Shown: positions 24,116 to 35,857, numbered from the stretch's first letter. The stretch is 64,000 nt of DNA from Catenaria anguillulae PL171 (GCA_002102555.1 MCFL01000013.1:248001-312000), one strand, 5' to 3'. A program made the numbers and translations. The notes: a model not told the origin generated them from the sequence alone.

Positions 24116-24752
24116 GGTTGGTTGGATTGCGTGCGTGTGTGTGTGCGTATGCGAGTACCGTAAGCGGGTTAGTGCGCGCTAGCAAGGGAGCAGGCAGCGA
24201 GATAGAGAGAGAGAGAGAGGAGGCAAGCAGGGACGACAGGCCCTTAAGTAGATGCGCGTCAAGGTTGAAAGTCAATGGCTGACTTGGTTGGGGAGTGCCT
24301 GAGCGCCCGAGTGTGTGCGGCAACCACTGAGCGGGCGGTAGCGGACACTGCGGGTGGAGCGCGATGGCCGCGAGACAAGGTCCTGACGCGTGAATGTGCG
24401 CGGGCAATGAAGGCTCGCAAAGTGCCATGGTGATATCATGATCAACGCGCGATCAATCGGATCGCCCATTCCAGAACCATTGTCCATTGAACCGATCGGC
24501 TGGACTCGGAACAGGTTGGGGTGGCGGAACGCGACCGATCGGCATGCCGACCATCACATGCACGTGACCAAAGGACGATCCACTTCGACGACCGTTCCGC
24601 GATTGTTCTATTGAGAGCAAAATCCGATCCAAAGAGCTGATGATGGAATATTTACCAAAAGCGATAATGCCCATGAATGTAGCAGCCAAAAACCCGCCGT
24701 GGATCACCAACAACCTTGCGCACCGGCCCACCCGATTGATTGACCGAAAACC
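24116..24752. other. divergent promoter region of malate synthase and NDUFA11-like genes
   Basis: About 640 bases. It contains an AG-repeat (gagaga run near 24205-24220) on the malate synthase leader side. No gene supported. Confidence 0.4.
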
Positions 24753-25550
24753 ATGACCGCCTCTGCCACCGACTCGACCACGTCCTCGGTCCACATGCCG
24801 CCCGCCGCCCGTACCTGCGGCAAGGAGGCCATCAACCTTGCCGGCCTCACGGGCTTCACGGGTCTTGTGCTCGGCGCCGCCCACATTTCCTGGCATCAGG
24901 ACGTTCCCGCTGGATACACGGTCCCCCGGTACCTCGCTGCTCGTGCTGGTCAAGCTGGTCCGTCGTTCATCACTTAGCGGCCATGTCCGTGTGGTTGATC
25001 CAGCAACTGACAACTGACGATGACCACTCGAAATCAATCTTATCAAACGTCCAATTTTCTGTGCTTGTTGGGCTGAAACCATGCAATCTACGGTTTGACA
25101 CTCAACAAAAACAGCCGCTCTCGGAGGCCTCTACGCTGCCGCCTCATGCTCCTACTCGCAAACCTTCCACGCCGATCGCGCTGAAGGCTCTGCCTTTGGT
25201 GGCTTCCTTTCTGGCGCCGCCATTGGTCTCCACTGTACGCTCCCCTCCTTTTTCTCCCTCGGCCCGCATCAAGTCATTCCGCTCCTCCATCCTCGCATTC
25301 ACCGGCTCACTCAATATCTCAATGCATTTTTGCAGACCGTTCTCTGCAAATGGCCGTTGGTCTCGGTGCCGCCGGCGCGCTCGCCGGCTTCTTTTACGAG
25401 TTCAACGACCGGTCGTTCCGCGGGCCCATTGGCAACATGGAACGTGAGGCGCGCAACAAGTGGAGCCAAGACTCGTTTTGGAAGAACCCGTCGCAGAGTC
25501 CCGTTGCGCGTGCGCTGGAGGTGGCCGACAAGGCCCGTGCAGACAACTAA
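24753..25550 (+). CDS. NDUFA11/B14.7-like accessory subunit of mitochondrial complex I (Tim17-fold)
   Basis: Exons 24753-24957, 25115-25234 and 25336-25550 give 179 residues. The protein has four glycine-rich hydrophobic segments: AINLAGLTGFTGLVLGAA, AALGGLYAAASCSYSQ, FGGFLSGAAIGL and GLGAAGALAGFFYEF. This is the Tim17/22/B14.7 pattern. The second and third segments carry SC....Q and GG..G...GL..RS elements like those of bovine B14.7. The hydrophilic tail (WSQDSFWKNP) is longer than in animals. Most likely it is the complex I membrane-arm subunit (NUO-21.3b type). Another Tim17-family protein is the alternative. The first donor, GTCCGT, was chosen among several nearby in-frame GTs. Confidence 0.65.
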
Positions 25551-25748
25551 ATCGCAGTGTCGCGGTGCTTTGCGTGCTCTAGTTTTCTTGCTCGATTTGT
25601 TCCGAGGTTGGTTCTGCTTTGTTTGTTTGCCTGGTATTCCATTACATTTTCATATACTTTGGACCTCACGTACTTTTTTTTTCCGTCAGTTAATGAGTTT
25701 CGATACACTCGTCCTGTGTGGAATTCAAGTATTGCCGGGACATTCAGC

Positions 25749-26489
25749 TCACACTACAGCCTTCGGCTGGACCAATGCAGACTTGACCTCGTCAACGTAG
25801 GCATCCACCTTTGCCTCCAATCCAGCCCACCTCCCAGCAACTCGTTCGCGTGCCTTTTCTTGCCCCTGGCTGGCCTCATGTGCAGCAGACACTTCAAAAT
25901 CCTGGTACAGCTCCTGCACCACTTCTGGTGCAAACACGGCCGTTACGGATCCAAGGGCCGACCGAAGATCGGTCAGCAGCAAGTTGCCGCGCAAGAGTAG
26001 GTCCGGATTTGACGAGATAAGGCGAGCAGCCAGCATGGACGATCTGGCAAGTGTTTGTGATTGCCAAGTCAGCCGAGCCAAGCAAAGATTTGAAATGGTG
26101 AACAGCGTACCGAAGCTTGCCAGTAATCCGACCAGCAACCAGCCCCAGCTGACTTCCGGTCGCATACCCATCGTCAAACCCGGATTGCATGGTCAAGTCC
26201 TTGCCCTCAATGATGCCTTCCCGGTACCCGGCCTAAACGAAAAGTGGCGAAAAGTTGAGCCCCGTCTCCTCGCCTACACAAAGCCACTGGTCAATGGCAA
26301 GGAGAGCAGACGCACATCCTTGTGTGCTTGCTGCATGCGCTGGTACTCGCGGTCGGCCATGGTGCGATGGAACTCGCCATCCGACAGGTCATCGCCCCAC
26401 ACATCGCAGCCGTCCGTGTCGGATGCGGATGAGGATGCGGGCGGGGAGTGGGCGGCGGCAAGTGTGCTGCGGGTTGCGTGTTGATCCAT
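25749..26489 (-). CDS. YAE1: Yae1-domain protein (Fe-S cluster delivery adaptor)
   Basis: Exons 26489-26316, 26232-26111 and 26043-25749 give 196 residues. With Lto1, Yae1 recruits the cytosolic iron-sulfur machinery to the ribosome-recycling ATPase Rli1/ABCE1. The N-terminus has the acidic-aromatic DVWGDD followed by EFHRTMADREYQRM. Splicing then joins HKD to AGYREGIIEGKDLTMQSGFD, the deca-GX3 repeat (GYREG..EG....GFDDGY..G...G..AG...G). The C-terminal helical part is less conserved. Introns are 83 and 67 bases. It is convergent with the NDUFA11-like gene, about 200 bases away. Confidence 0.85.
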
Positions 26490-26735
26490 CGTGTCGGCTG
26501 CTCGTTAAAATTTCATGAATCGTCATTGTGTTTTGATTCTCACTGCCTTCAAAGATTGTCTCACGGTTGACGTGCTCTGAGTCATCATTTGCACCTTGAT
26601 TCCAGCTCCATCCACAGCCCAACAATCAGAGCGGAGAACAGAGAAGAGAAAGTATACATTGATTGCTTCAACGAGCAACAAGCAATAGTGCAACATGCTT
26701 GACGACCGGCCCTTCACAGCAAAGCCCCAGAGTAT

Positions 26736-28202
26736 TCACAACAAGTACACACCGGCGCCCTCTTTCGGCCCCGACGCAAATACCCACTTATCCCTGGCCT
26801 CTTGCCTACCCACTCCCCTCGGCTCATAGTACCCCTTGTACATGCTTTCAATAAACCCCTCGACCTCACTCTGCCCCTCAAGCAAATGCACCGAACACCC
26901 GCCCCACCCGGCGCCCGTCAACCGCGACCCAAGACTACCATTGGCCTCACCCAGGGCAACCAACTCATCCAGCTCGGCACACGAGCACGTGTACAAGTCG
27001 CGGCACGACACGTGTGAGGCGTGCATGAGGCGGCCCATGGCACGGGCAGATGCGCCGCCGCTGGGTGAGTGCAGCAACGACACCGTGTCAAGCACGCGCC
27101 GAGCTTCCGAGACCACGTGAAGTGTACGGTCGAGCAGGCGAAGCGTGGTGAAGCGCACGGGAAAATCCGACGTGTATTCGCGCTCGAGCGCCGAGGCGGA
27201 GGTGTCGAGAAGGGTAGCAAGCGAGGCAAAGGTGGCGTCGTTGGTCAGGTGCTCGCGAGCAAGTGATTCGAGGTGGGAAAGCTGCGATGCGACGTTGGAG
27301 GTGGGTTGGGAAAAGTCGATCAGGTCGGCAAAAATGTTGGCCGACGGGTTGGTGTGCTGTGCAAGCACTCGAGCCGCCAGCCGTGTCTCGACCACACGCA
27401 AATTGTAGTTTGTCGGCGCAGTTGCGTGCTTATCGGCCGTAACGAGCGAGTGGGCAATCACAAACACTGCGCCGGCGGGCAACGGAACGGGCTCGAGCTT
27501 GAGCTCGGGCGTGAAGTGGACCAGACCCGCTGACGAGGGTTGGGCGAGCATGGAGATGGACTGGTCCATGCCACCAGCATTGACGCCCACAAGACGTTCG
27601 GTTTCAATCGCGACTTGTGTGAGCATTTCTTTGGGGATGGCGGCAAGCCGTTTGGGGTCGTTGGAGAGGGCAAGTCCGAGGGTTGCGAGGACTACGGCAA
27701 CGGTCATGGCCGACGACGACGACAGGCCCGAGCCGGCGGGGACCGTGGAATGGATCAGGTAGCACTGGTCCACTGGTTTGCCCACGACTGAGTTTTCATG
27801 GTTTCCATCGCCAATCAAGCTGAGCACCTTATCGTAGGCGCCAATGTACCCGGCCTGAAAGTAATTGGCCCACTCGAGCCTGGTGGCATCAATGTCGGCG
27901 GCCGAAATCGGATGTGCAAACTCGAGCGGCGCAGCCTCGTACCCAAAGGACCGCGCCAGAACCTTGCCAGTGCCGGGGCGTGTCCCCGCGAGGATCACGA
28001 GGTCCTTGTCAATGGCCATAGGGAGCACTGCAAACCCGGCATAGTCAATGTGCTCGCCAATCAGGTTGACGCGGCCGGGCGCGCGAGCGAGGAGCAGGGC
28101 GTGGGCGGACGGGCCAAAGGCGGCGGCAAAGGCCGTGGTCAGGACGTCGAGACGCGCGGCCGGGATGGGGAGAGTGGCGGTGACGACGGAGGGAGGAGAC
28201 AT
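26736..28202 (-). CDS. Galactokinase / N-acetylgalactosamine kinase (GHMP kinase)
   Basis: Single exon, 488 residues from ATG 28202. ATP-dependent phosphorylation of C1 of galactose or GalNAc. Signatures are the substrate-binding APGRVNLIGEHIDYAGFAVL near the N-terminus, the ATP loop PAGSGLSSSSAM, VGVNAGGMDQSISML with the catalytic Asp, and C-terminal SRLTGAGWGGCSVHLL. The SHVSCRDLYTCSCAELDEL stretch is characteristic of the GALK2/yeast Gal1 subgroup, so either galactose or GalNAc could be the substrate. An in-frame ATG further upstream (about 28286) would add an N-terminus without resemblance to the family, so 28202 is preferred. No neighbouring Leloir genes are present. Confidence 0.92.
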   Translation of the reverse strand: MSPPSVVTATLPIPAARLDVLTTAFAAAFGPSAHALLLARAPGRVNLIGEHIDYAGFAVLPMAIDKDLVILAGTRPGTGKVLARSFGYEAAPLEFAHPISAADIDATRLEWANYFQAGYIGAYDKVLSLIGDGNHENSVVGKPVDQCYLIHSTVPAGSGLSSSSAMTVAVVLATLGLALSNDPKRLAAIPKEMLTQVAIETERLVGVNAGGMDQSISMLAQPSSAGLVHFTPELKLEPVPLPAGAVFVIAHSLVTADKHATAPTNYNLRVVETRLAARVLAQHTNPSANIFADLIDFSQPTSNVASQLSHLESLAREHLTNDATFASLATLLDTSASALEREYTSDFPVRFTTLRLLDRTLHVVSEARRVLDTVSLLHSPSGGASARAMGRLMHASHVSCRDLYTCSCAELDELVALGEANGSLGSRLTGAGWGGCSVHLLEGQSEVEGFIESMYKGYYEPRGVGRQEARDKWVFASGPKEGAGVYLL

Positions 28203-29304
28203 GATGTTAGTCACATGGGGTGAATGATGGCGGGAGAGAAAGCGGAATTGTGACGAAACGTGACAAACCTTCTCGTGTCGCGACATGGCACGCTGGCGGT
28301 GGCGTCTGCTGAGTGTCTCCATGCATGCATTTTATTATTTAATATTCTTTACATCCTTTGCGTGCAATGTCTCGCGCTGTGTCTCACGGCCAGAGCCCAA
28401 CTCACCCATGTCCAACATGTCTCACGGTCCGAGAGCCAATTCGTTTCGGTCTCCAAACTCAACTTCGAGGCACTTGCAATCCCACCTTGCATCGGCGATG
28501 CCCTCCCCCGCAGCCCCCCACCCGCAGCATTCCAAGCGACCAATGTATGCATCTTGGCGTGACCCCGGCCCGAGAGTGTAGCGCCTCGGAAGTCAACGGT
28601 AACTGATTTAGCGACATGTGCCATAAGCCGGTAGAGCTGTCGTGCGATGCATCGCATTCGTCCGGTTTGTCACAGGAGAGGCCCTCACTCGACAAAAGAC
28701 GAGCCAACAGTCACTTGCGACCACAATCAAACTGATTCATAAAGCAGCAGGATATACACTTGGCCATGTCAGAACAGTTCGACTCCACGACGCACCCAAG
28801 GAATGCTTAGGGCGGCCGAGGTCCTCGACTCGCAAGGCTGGCGCCAAAGGGCCAACAAATACTTGCCACTTCTCACTCTTGAGAGTCGAACTCATAAAGG
28901 GCATCTTCCATGGTATGTATTGGTGTCTGAATTTGAGAAAATCCAGATGTAGACAGATACTAGATACATGATCCTAAGAGTATCGTCGATGTAGATCACA
29001 GCAAGAGAGGGAGGAGTGGTGGAGATGGTTTCCCCCATTTGTAGTACCCTCAACCAACTACAGACGTCTAGCTCCCATCTCTACTCACTGGGAGTGAGTC
29101 GCGATCAATGTGCATTATTCACGGCACATGGCAACGACCCACGTGTGGGCGACACAGCCGTCGTGGCAAGTGCGATGAGGCAAGGTGGATGCCGTTGCGT
29201 GGCGCGAGTCCGCACCGTTCGCAATGCGACACACGTATTTACGTGTCAGTCCTATATTGGTGACAGTGCTTGCATAAACGGATTTAGAAACATGAAGGAA
29301 ACAT
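28203..29304. other. intergenic region, 1.1 kb
   Basis: No supported gene. It is AT-rich near 28330-28350 (galactokinase promoter side). Two GTTCGACTC-like tRNA B-box matches, near 28770 and 28880, lack a matching A-box and cloverleaf. The right part is the 3' flank of the inverted metacaspase-like copy. Confidence 0.4.
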
Positions 29305-30436
29305 CTACATCATCTCATTGGGGTCCTGCTCAATCCAACCATCCGGCGGCGGGGGGCCCGGCTCGGAGTTCTTGCTCGCCTCAATCAATGCCAGCAATAA
29401 CTCGCCCAAGAAATGCCCAGCGTTTTCCGCTGTACCTGCATGCGCGCTTCCCGCCCTTTCCTGGAGCGAAGACTCGGCTTCGCCCTCGCCTGGAGCGTCT
29501 TGGTGCTCTTGATCAGCCTCATCGTCCGCGGCAGCCTGAGCAGCGGCCAAGTCGTTGGTCGCGTCGTCAGTGTGCGCCGCAAGCGATCCGGAAAAGATGG
29601 GAGTATCGAGGACTGGGGAAGAGGTATTTAAGATACAGTCAGAAACCGACCGCGATGGAAAGGGGTGGGAACGAAATGGAGATGACGTACGCTCGTTGTT
29701 GCTGGCAGAGACGTTGACAGTTTGTGCTTGCTCGTGCGGAATACGTGCATTGATTTCGGCGGCGACTTGGCTCCACGTGTAGTCCGGGTGCTCTTGCAAG
29801 ATAGCCTCAAACTCGGACACAAAGGTCGTGTTGTCGGCCGTCCCATAGACGGTTTCGCCGTCGGCCGACGAAGCGATGCACACAATGTTGGCGTCCAGCG
29901 AGCCCACGTCCAGATCGGCCAAGGTGCCAGCGGATTGTTGGTCGAAAGCAAGTGTCTATGAATGTCCATGTAAGGGGGTGGGTGATCGGGATGAGCATCA
30001 AAACCACTACTGATTACGGAAGAATGGTTGCGTTGGTACATACCATATCCACGCCCGCTGGCAACTGGCCCAGAATCTCGCGGATCTCAGAGTCCAAGAT
30101 CGGGCCATCCGATGCCCACATGACCTCATTCATCCCATCGGCTTCGCACTCGGCGCTGCCCTCGGCAACGGGAACTTGGCCGCCGTATCCGAGTGCGCTA
30201 AACATGAGCTGATCTCCCGGTTCTGCTTGAGCAACCATGTCACGCAATGTTGACAAGATGTCGTCGCGCGTCACGTCCTGGCCATTTTTGTCGGTGAGAT
30301 AGTCGATCTTGCCGTAAATGCCGGTGCTGTCAACGAGGTCGACCATGTTGGCCGATGCGGGGCCAAAGACGGGCGTGTGAGGGACCGACGGGTGGTCAGG
30401 GCAGGTCATGCCGAGAACAAGTGCAGCGTTGGGCAT
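29305..30436 (-). CDS. Metacaspase-like pseudoenzyme, copy A (catalytic His and Cys replaced)
   Basis: Exons 30436-30044, 29955-29691 and 29612-29305 give 321 residues. The order of elements follows the metacaspase p20/p10 fold: AALVLGM strand, IDYLTDKNG..TRDDILSTLRDMV, AEPGDQLMF, YGGQ, ADGMNEVMW, GPILDSEIREIL, LPAGVDMTLAFD, then DANIVCIASSADGET and an EINARI helix. The catalytic His of the SGHGGQ motif is Tyr (residue 84). The Cys of DSCHSG is Gln (residue 138, in FDQQSAG). The protein therefore cannot act as a cysteine peptidase of this family. The linker between p20 and p10 is short. The tail is acidic and Ala/Glu-rich and differs from copy B, while the first two exons and introns are almost identical to it. 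It may be a regulatory partner of an active metacaspase; that is inference. Confidence 0.75.
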
Positions 30437-30447
30437 GGTGGGATGGT
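29512..30447 (-). repeat. Inverted repeat arm A (about 0.94 kb, near-identical to arm B)
   Basis: Reverse complement of 34926-35857 with roughly a dozen substitutions and one small indel in intron 2. Intron 1 (88 bases) is identical in both arms. Similarity begins about 11 bases before the ATG and drops sharply inside the last exon. Confidence 0.85.
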
Positions 30448-31194
30448 TGTGCTTGTGGGTGAAGGGAGGTGAATGGGGTGTTCAATGAGAAATTCCTTCA
30501 CGATGACAGGGGGTGGCATTGCCTTTTTATGCTTGGCTTATTGGTGAGCCTTCGATTCTGTAACGACACTCTGGGAAACTGGATCGATTACATACACGAT
30601 GGGTTGCCGGGCGAATGCTATGGTCATCGTGCTCGGCCCTCAACTCGGCTTGTTCCTTTTCCCACTGCGGGCGGTCGCGCATGATCTGCGGTGCTTGACC
30701 GTTCCAATGATTACATGTGTCTAGACTAATGCATTGGTAGCGAGTTCAACAAGTTTGTTTTACCGTGCGGTGTGTGGTTGCGGTGGAGATTCCCATCACC
30801 GCCGTTTGGGCGGTAAGTGTACAAGTACTCTGGATCCCATTGGAGGTTCTCTTGCAAGCAAGCCAGCCATGATGAAGAGAGGCCTGGGCTGTCATCCTGA
30901 AATCATTTGCCGTCGTTCGACCCGACGCTATGTAATTGTTCTTGTGCGGATCACCACCAATGTATAGCTATAGATAAACACATGAATGTTTCTTCCTTCG
31001 ACATCTGTGACTGCATGCCTCCCTCAGCTCGCCCATACTCTCGGCAACAAGCCAGCCTTCATCCCTAACTTCTTCCAAGCTTCTTCAATATCCCCGACCG
31101 CACCGTTCTTTCGCTCGTCACCTGCCTTCACTCAGGCTCTCAACTCGAAGAGCCACCCAATTCCCTCCACGGCCCCGGAGCGGGCCGGGCCGCC
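30448..31194. other. promoter side of pseudo-metacaspase copy A and flank of the transposon remnant
   Basis: About 750 bases, no gene supported. The sequence diverges completely from the corresponding upstream region of copy B, so the duplicated block does not include a shared promoter. Confidence 0.4.
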
Positions 31195-33051
31195 GTGAAT
31201 GATCATGCCAGGCCGATGATATGGTGCGCAGCTTGCAACCGGTCCTTCAACAAGGGTCGTGGAACAGACATCAAGCTACGCCGACTCAAACCAACACTCG
31301 CTCATTCGTCGAAACTCGCCGTCGGACCAAGCTGCGGCAAGCAACATCCACGAACCCGATCGTCAGCTTCCTCGACCATCAACCCTTACAACGCCGCAAA
31401 TCAACCGCACATCACTCCCATTGACGGCGCCGCGGCCTTCGACGCCGCCACTTCGCTCAACTCTGGTGATGACCAGCAACAACGCAACCATGCCCCCTTG
31501 CGCCTCCGACACGCCCGGCTACTTCTCTTCACTCCCAAGCAATGATATCCCCGCCTTCGCCGATTGACCTTTCCGCAACCGTCGCCTCCCAAGCGTCCCA
31601 ACCGGGCCTGGACGTCATGGTTCCGATACGCTGTCGGATCACATTGATACCGACGGCGAATCAAGTGACCAGGAGCCAGAGTTTGACGACCACAACGACA
31701 CCATCGACGATCACACGCGCAATTCCATTTTCTGATCTCCCATGGAGTGGACGCTGGTTTTACGCCCTGTACGTTCGTGCCCCTTCTTCTGTTGGTTACA
31801 AAGCCTCTCTTTGCGTTGCCTGATTTGTTTCCTGAGTGGACGCTGCTCCACAGACCAAGGCAAAGGCCGACTCCGACAGCCCTTATTGCCCGTTTTCAAA
31901 GCGCCTTGACGCCATTCTTCATGTGATCTGCAGTACCGATCCAACGCTTACCCGCTGCCACGTTCAAGCATTCTTGTGGGCTCTCCGGGAAGCAGGTGTC
32001 AAGGACGTTCCTTCGTACGTTTGCTCGCTGCGCGATCTGGTCCCAATGCCCGTCATCAAGTCTGCCAAATGCATCAGTGGCCGCGCCGGCCTTTTTTCCT
32101 TTCGCCCAGTCTCGGAAACTGTCAAGCTCTTTGCCGTGGATCCGTCTGTCTATCCTCACCTCGCCACGTTGCCAAGGAGGGTTGGTGGAGCAGTCCACGA
32201 TTTCACGGATACACCCCGCGCCCGCAAGTTGTTTGAATCATTTCGGGTCGCCAACATCAGTCATGGTGGGCACCTGTTTTTCGTGGCCGATTTTGTTGAG
32301 TGGCGTGATCCAGCTACAGGCGCGACTCGGCTCGCGCGCGCTCCAAGCGCGCCAGCTTGGACGTCTTGGGGCAGGACAAGGGTGAAGTCTATGTCACATT
32401 GCGCGAGTGCAAGTGGGTGAATGTCAAGTTGGTCGTTTTGGCGAGCGAGCCAGTGGGCGTGCTTCCAGACAACGCTCGAGGTATGTCTTATGTGACCTGT
32501 GTGCCTCATGGGTTTGCAAACCAAGCGTGCTGACATTGTCCTTGCTTCTTCATGGTCGATTGACTTGTATCTATTGCAGCAGCCAGATGGCTCATGCGTC
32601 AAGCCGACTACAGATGAGGCCAAGTGGATTGAAACCCGACGCCGACTCCGCGCGCTTGCTCGAGATCATGGTGCTGCGCGTATTGCTCCGATTCTCATTG
32701 GTCTCTGGGCGGATGAGGCTTCAGGCACTCTTTCCAAGCGCTCCGCTCATTTCGAAACTTGGCAATTCCACGTCGCAAATCTCCCGGCACATCTGAACCA
32801 GCACCCAACAATCATACAATTTATTGCCGCCGCCAAGAACGTGGAATGCCTTGATATTGCCAATGCCGCGGTGCATGACATTCAGTCCGAGCTCAAAAAG
32901 GGTCTTGTTTGTGTTCCTCCGAATGGCGAAACGGCGATCATGGTCGGTACCGCATCTTACTTCATGGGGGATGGACCCAAGCACTCGCAACCACGCCGGC
33001 ATCCGCTCCATCTTTTTCTGCCGCATGTGCGAGCATGAGCGCACCTTGTGA
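31195..33051 (+). pseudogene. Decayed transposon-like multicopy fungal protein gene
   Basis: Fragments in several frames line up, in order, with a protein family I remember as highly multicopy in Agaricomycetes and transposon-like. A possible Cys/His element (WCAACNRSF) comes first, then an acidic Ser/Asp region. SPYCPFSKRLDAILHVI ... LTRCHVQAFLWALREAGVKD follows, then IAPILIGLWADEASGTLSKR ... FETWQFHVANLP, and finally GIRSIFFCRMCEHE. Intron-like gaps are seen (31770-31854 and near 32481-32580, the latter GTATGT...TTGCAG). The frame breaks near 32345 and near 32980, and the reading stops at 33051, well short of the family's usual length. No terminal inverted repeats or target duplications are evident. 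It sits exactly between the inverted metacaspase-like arms. The family assignment is from memory and needs a profile search. Confidence 0.45.
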
Positions 33052-33465
33052 CAGTTGGCGTCTCCCAATCGTTCCACGCCCTTCTTTGCTCTTCTTTGAT
33101 TCCTTCCTGCATTGACCTCAAGCCTTCTCCGTCACCCACCAATCATGTCGCTCCCACTCCATTGCTGTTTCCACACATTTTCCCTTTTGTCAACACCAAG
33201 TCTACTCGCCTCCTTCCTTGATTCATCTCCTCGCCATTGCCGCCTCCTTCATTTCTCATTGTCCAATTACAAGCTATTTTGCCACTACCAAGAGTGACTT
33301 CATTTCCGCTTCCCAACCTTCAAACCACATTTCTTGCATTACTCGCCAATCAGTTCCTTTTCAATATTGTGTCTTTGTCATCAAGTCACCTCGCTCGTTC
33401 CACTCGCCTGCTTCTTTGATGCCTTTGCCTCGCTTTACTTGCTCTTCTCATTGACATCAATTTAG

Positions 33466-33693
33466 CTGCCCCGCTTGGAACGCTTGGCCGCGAGCCCGCG
33501 GTACAGGCTTCATCATTGCCGTCTGCTCCACCTTCCTCAGGATTGAGCACGCCATCCAATGCGTCACGCGTGCAGTCTTTGCCGGCCTCCGAGTTGGGCA
33601 CTAGGACATCCACGCAAGGGCGACAAGCACGACGAGTCCGAGGACGACTTCCAATTGGACAACGAAGACTGGTCCAAGTATCTGAGTGGTTAA
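33466..33693 (+). pseudogene. Possible 3' exon fragment with acidic C-terminus
   Basis: After a good acceptor (AATTTAG) the sequence reads as a Ser/Pro-rich peptide. After a one-base frame change near 33618 it ends DKHDESEDDFQLDNEDW...KYLSG before a stop. It could be the tail of the transposon-like gene or of another dead gene. No upstream exon was identified, and the shift again looks like one missing base. Confidence 0.2.
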
Positions 33694-34814
33694 TTTTGAA
33701 ATCTCGCCGCTGCGTTGTCGTTCTGTGTTGCCACTCATGTTTTTTTTTTCTGACACTTGTGGGTGTGTGTAAGGAACGAGGCATGCCCATTGGCGTGCCC
33801 GTGTTCTTGTTTTTCCACTGATGGACTTGTCGGTGTTGTTGCTCCCATGCACTCATCTCACTTTTTCTCCATGCACTCTCCTTCCAGTACTTACCATGTA
33901 CCCAATGTGACACCGGGTATGGCCGTGTATACATAGACTCAAGATCGTCATCTGTGTTGAATTATCTTGACTTGTCTTGTCTTGTCGTTGCATTCCAATT
34001 TCTTACCCTCATACCTATTCTGACTCGCCACACAATTTTGAAATATTCGTCAAGGTTATGTATTCACCCAATGCCCAGCTCCCACCTGCTCTGCCGTCCT
34101 GACGGAACTAAATTGCTCTCACATCGGTTTGAGTCCCTGCCTTATTGGATTTGGCTATGTAGCGGATTCCGGGATGCCGGTAGGCAAACGTCATGACCTA
34201 GAGAACTCCATGTTCGGCGTGGCAATTTGCTCTCTAGAGCTTCACGTATACTGATTCAGAGTAAGGTGTGACAAGACGCTGATAACTGGGGATCGGTGTG
34301 CCTCGCTCAAGCCCTCGATCTGGCGGGATGCAACATGCGGGTGTTACAACATGTCTCAGCGCCATGGTGCTGTGGCACCAGTGAGCTGAGCTGAAATCGG
34401 GTTGAGACTACATATGGTTGGTCGTGCATGATTGCACAAAGAAATGTCTCACGCGCCTGTGGCACATGGTCCAGTTGATGCGCACGGTGGTTTCGGCAAC
34501 ATTGCTGGAGTGTAAATTTCGAATACCCGCGGCAGACGTGCGCACAGCATTTTTCCATGGTGTTCGGGCACAGGGACGGGTCCTCTATCGGTGCGGTATA
34601 CAAAATCGCGGTTTGCAGCCAGAAGTGCGGTCCACATCCCGGGCCGCCAATGTGTATATACTATGGGAACTTGGGCACAGCGGCGAGAACGGTGCACGCT
34701 CGACTTCACATTCGAATTCCAGCATCGTGGCGTATCTTCCTGTGGGTTTGGGCGACAGTGTGAATACTTTGCCGCTGTCGTCTGAATCCGTCGAAGCCAA
34801 TCCGAGGCGCTGGC

Positions 34815-34822
34815 CGATAAAT
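34815..34822 (+). promoter_or_regulatory. TATA-like element
   Basis: ATAAATAG about 120 bases before the ATG of pseudo-metacaspase copy B. It is a consensus match only; copy A lacks the same upstream sequence. Confidence 0.25.
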
Positions 34823-34925
34823 AGGGGCGTCGGACTCTTGCGCCATACACGGTTAGATCCTCATTAGTCTTCACAGCCAACTGAAATCAATCCCCACTTT
34901 CCTCTACCCACTTTTCCCAAGTACC

Positions 34926-35857
34926 ACCATCCCACCATGCCCAACGCTGCACTTGTTCTCGGCATGACCTGCCCTGACCACCCGTCGGTCCCTCACACGC
35001 CCGTGTTTGGCCCCGCATCGGCCAACATGGTCGACCTCGTTGACAGCACCGGCATTTACGGCAAGATCGACTACCTCACCGACAAGAATGGCCAGGACGT
35101 GACGCGCGACGACATCTTGTCAGCATTGCGCGACATGGTTGCTCAGGCAGAACCAGGAGATCAGCTCATGTTTAGCGCACTCGGATACGGCGGCCAAGTT
35201 CCCGTTGCCGAGGGCAGCGCCGAGTGCGAAGCCGATGGGATGAATGAGGTCATGTGGGCGTCGGATGGCCCGATCTTGGACTCTGAGATTCGCGAGATTC
35301 TGGGCGAGTTGCCAGCGGGCGTGGATATGGTATGTACCAACGCAACCATTCTTCCGTAATCAGTAGTGGTTTTGATGCTCATCCCGATCACCCACCCCCT
35401 TACATGGACATTCATAGACACTTGCTTTCGACCAACAATCCGCTGGCACCTTGGCCGATCTGGACGTGGGCTCGCTGGACGCCAACATTGTGTGCATCGC
35501 TTCGTCGGCCGACGGCGAAACCGCCTATGGGACGGCCGACAACACGACCTTTGTGTCCGAGTTTGAGGCTGTCTTGCAAGAGCACCCAGACTACACGTGG
35601 AGCCAAGTCGCCGCTGAAATCAATGCACGTATTCCGCACGATCAAGCACAAACCGTCAACGTCTCTGCCAGCAACAACGAGCGTACGTCATCTCCATTTC
35701 GTTCCCACCCCTTTCCATCGCGGTCGGTTTCTGACTTTTTCTTACCTCTTCCCCAGTCCTCGATACTCCCATCTTTTCTGGATCGCTTGCGGCGCACACC
35801 AACGACGCGACCAACGACTTGGCCGCTGCTCAGGCTGCCGCAGACGATGAGGCTGAT
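34926..35857 (+). repeat. Inverted repeat arm B (about 0.93 kb, near-identical to arm A)
   Basis: Inverted partner of 29512-30447. The arms are separated by about 4.5 kb. Such an arrangement can invert, form a hairpin, or undergo gene conversion. Confidence 0.85.

Larger units (their letters stand above)
33052..34936. other. low-information region between transposon remnant and copy B
   Basis: About 1.9 kb. T-rich and C/T-rich with no intact gene, apart from a possible exon at 33466-33693 listed separately. The last about 120 bases are the presumed promoter of pseudo-metacaspase copy B, with a TATA-like element near 34815. Confidence 0.35.

Noticed and set aside
28760-28900. tRNA gene suggested by GTTCGACTC B-box-like sequences
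   Set aside because: No A-box at the right distance and no acceptor or anticodon stem could be folded on either strand.
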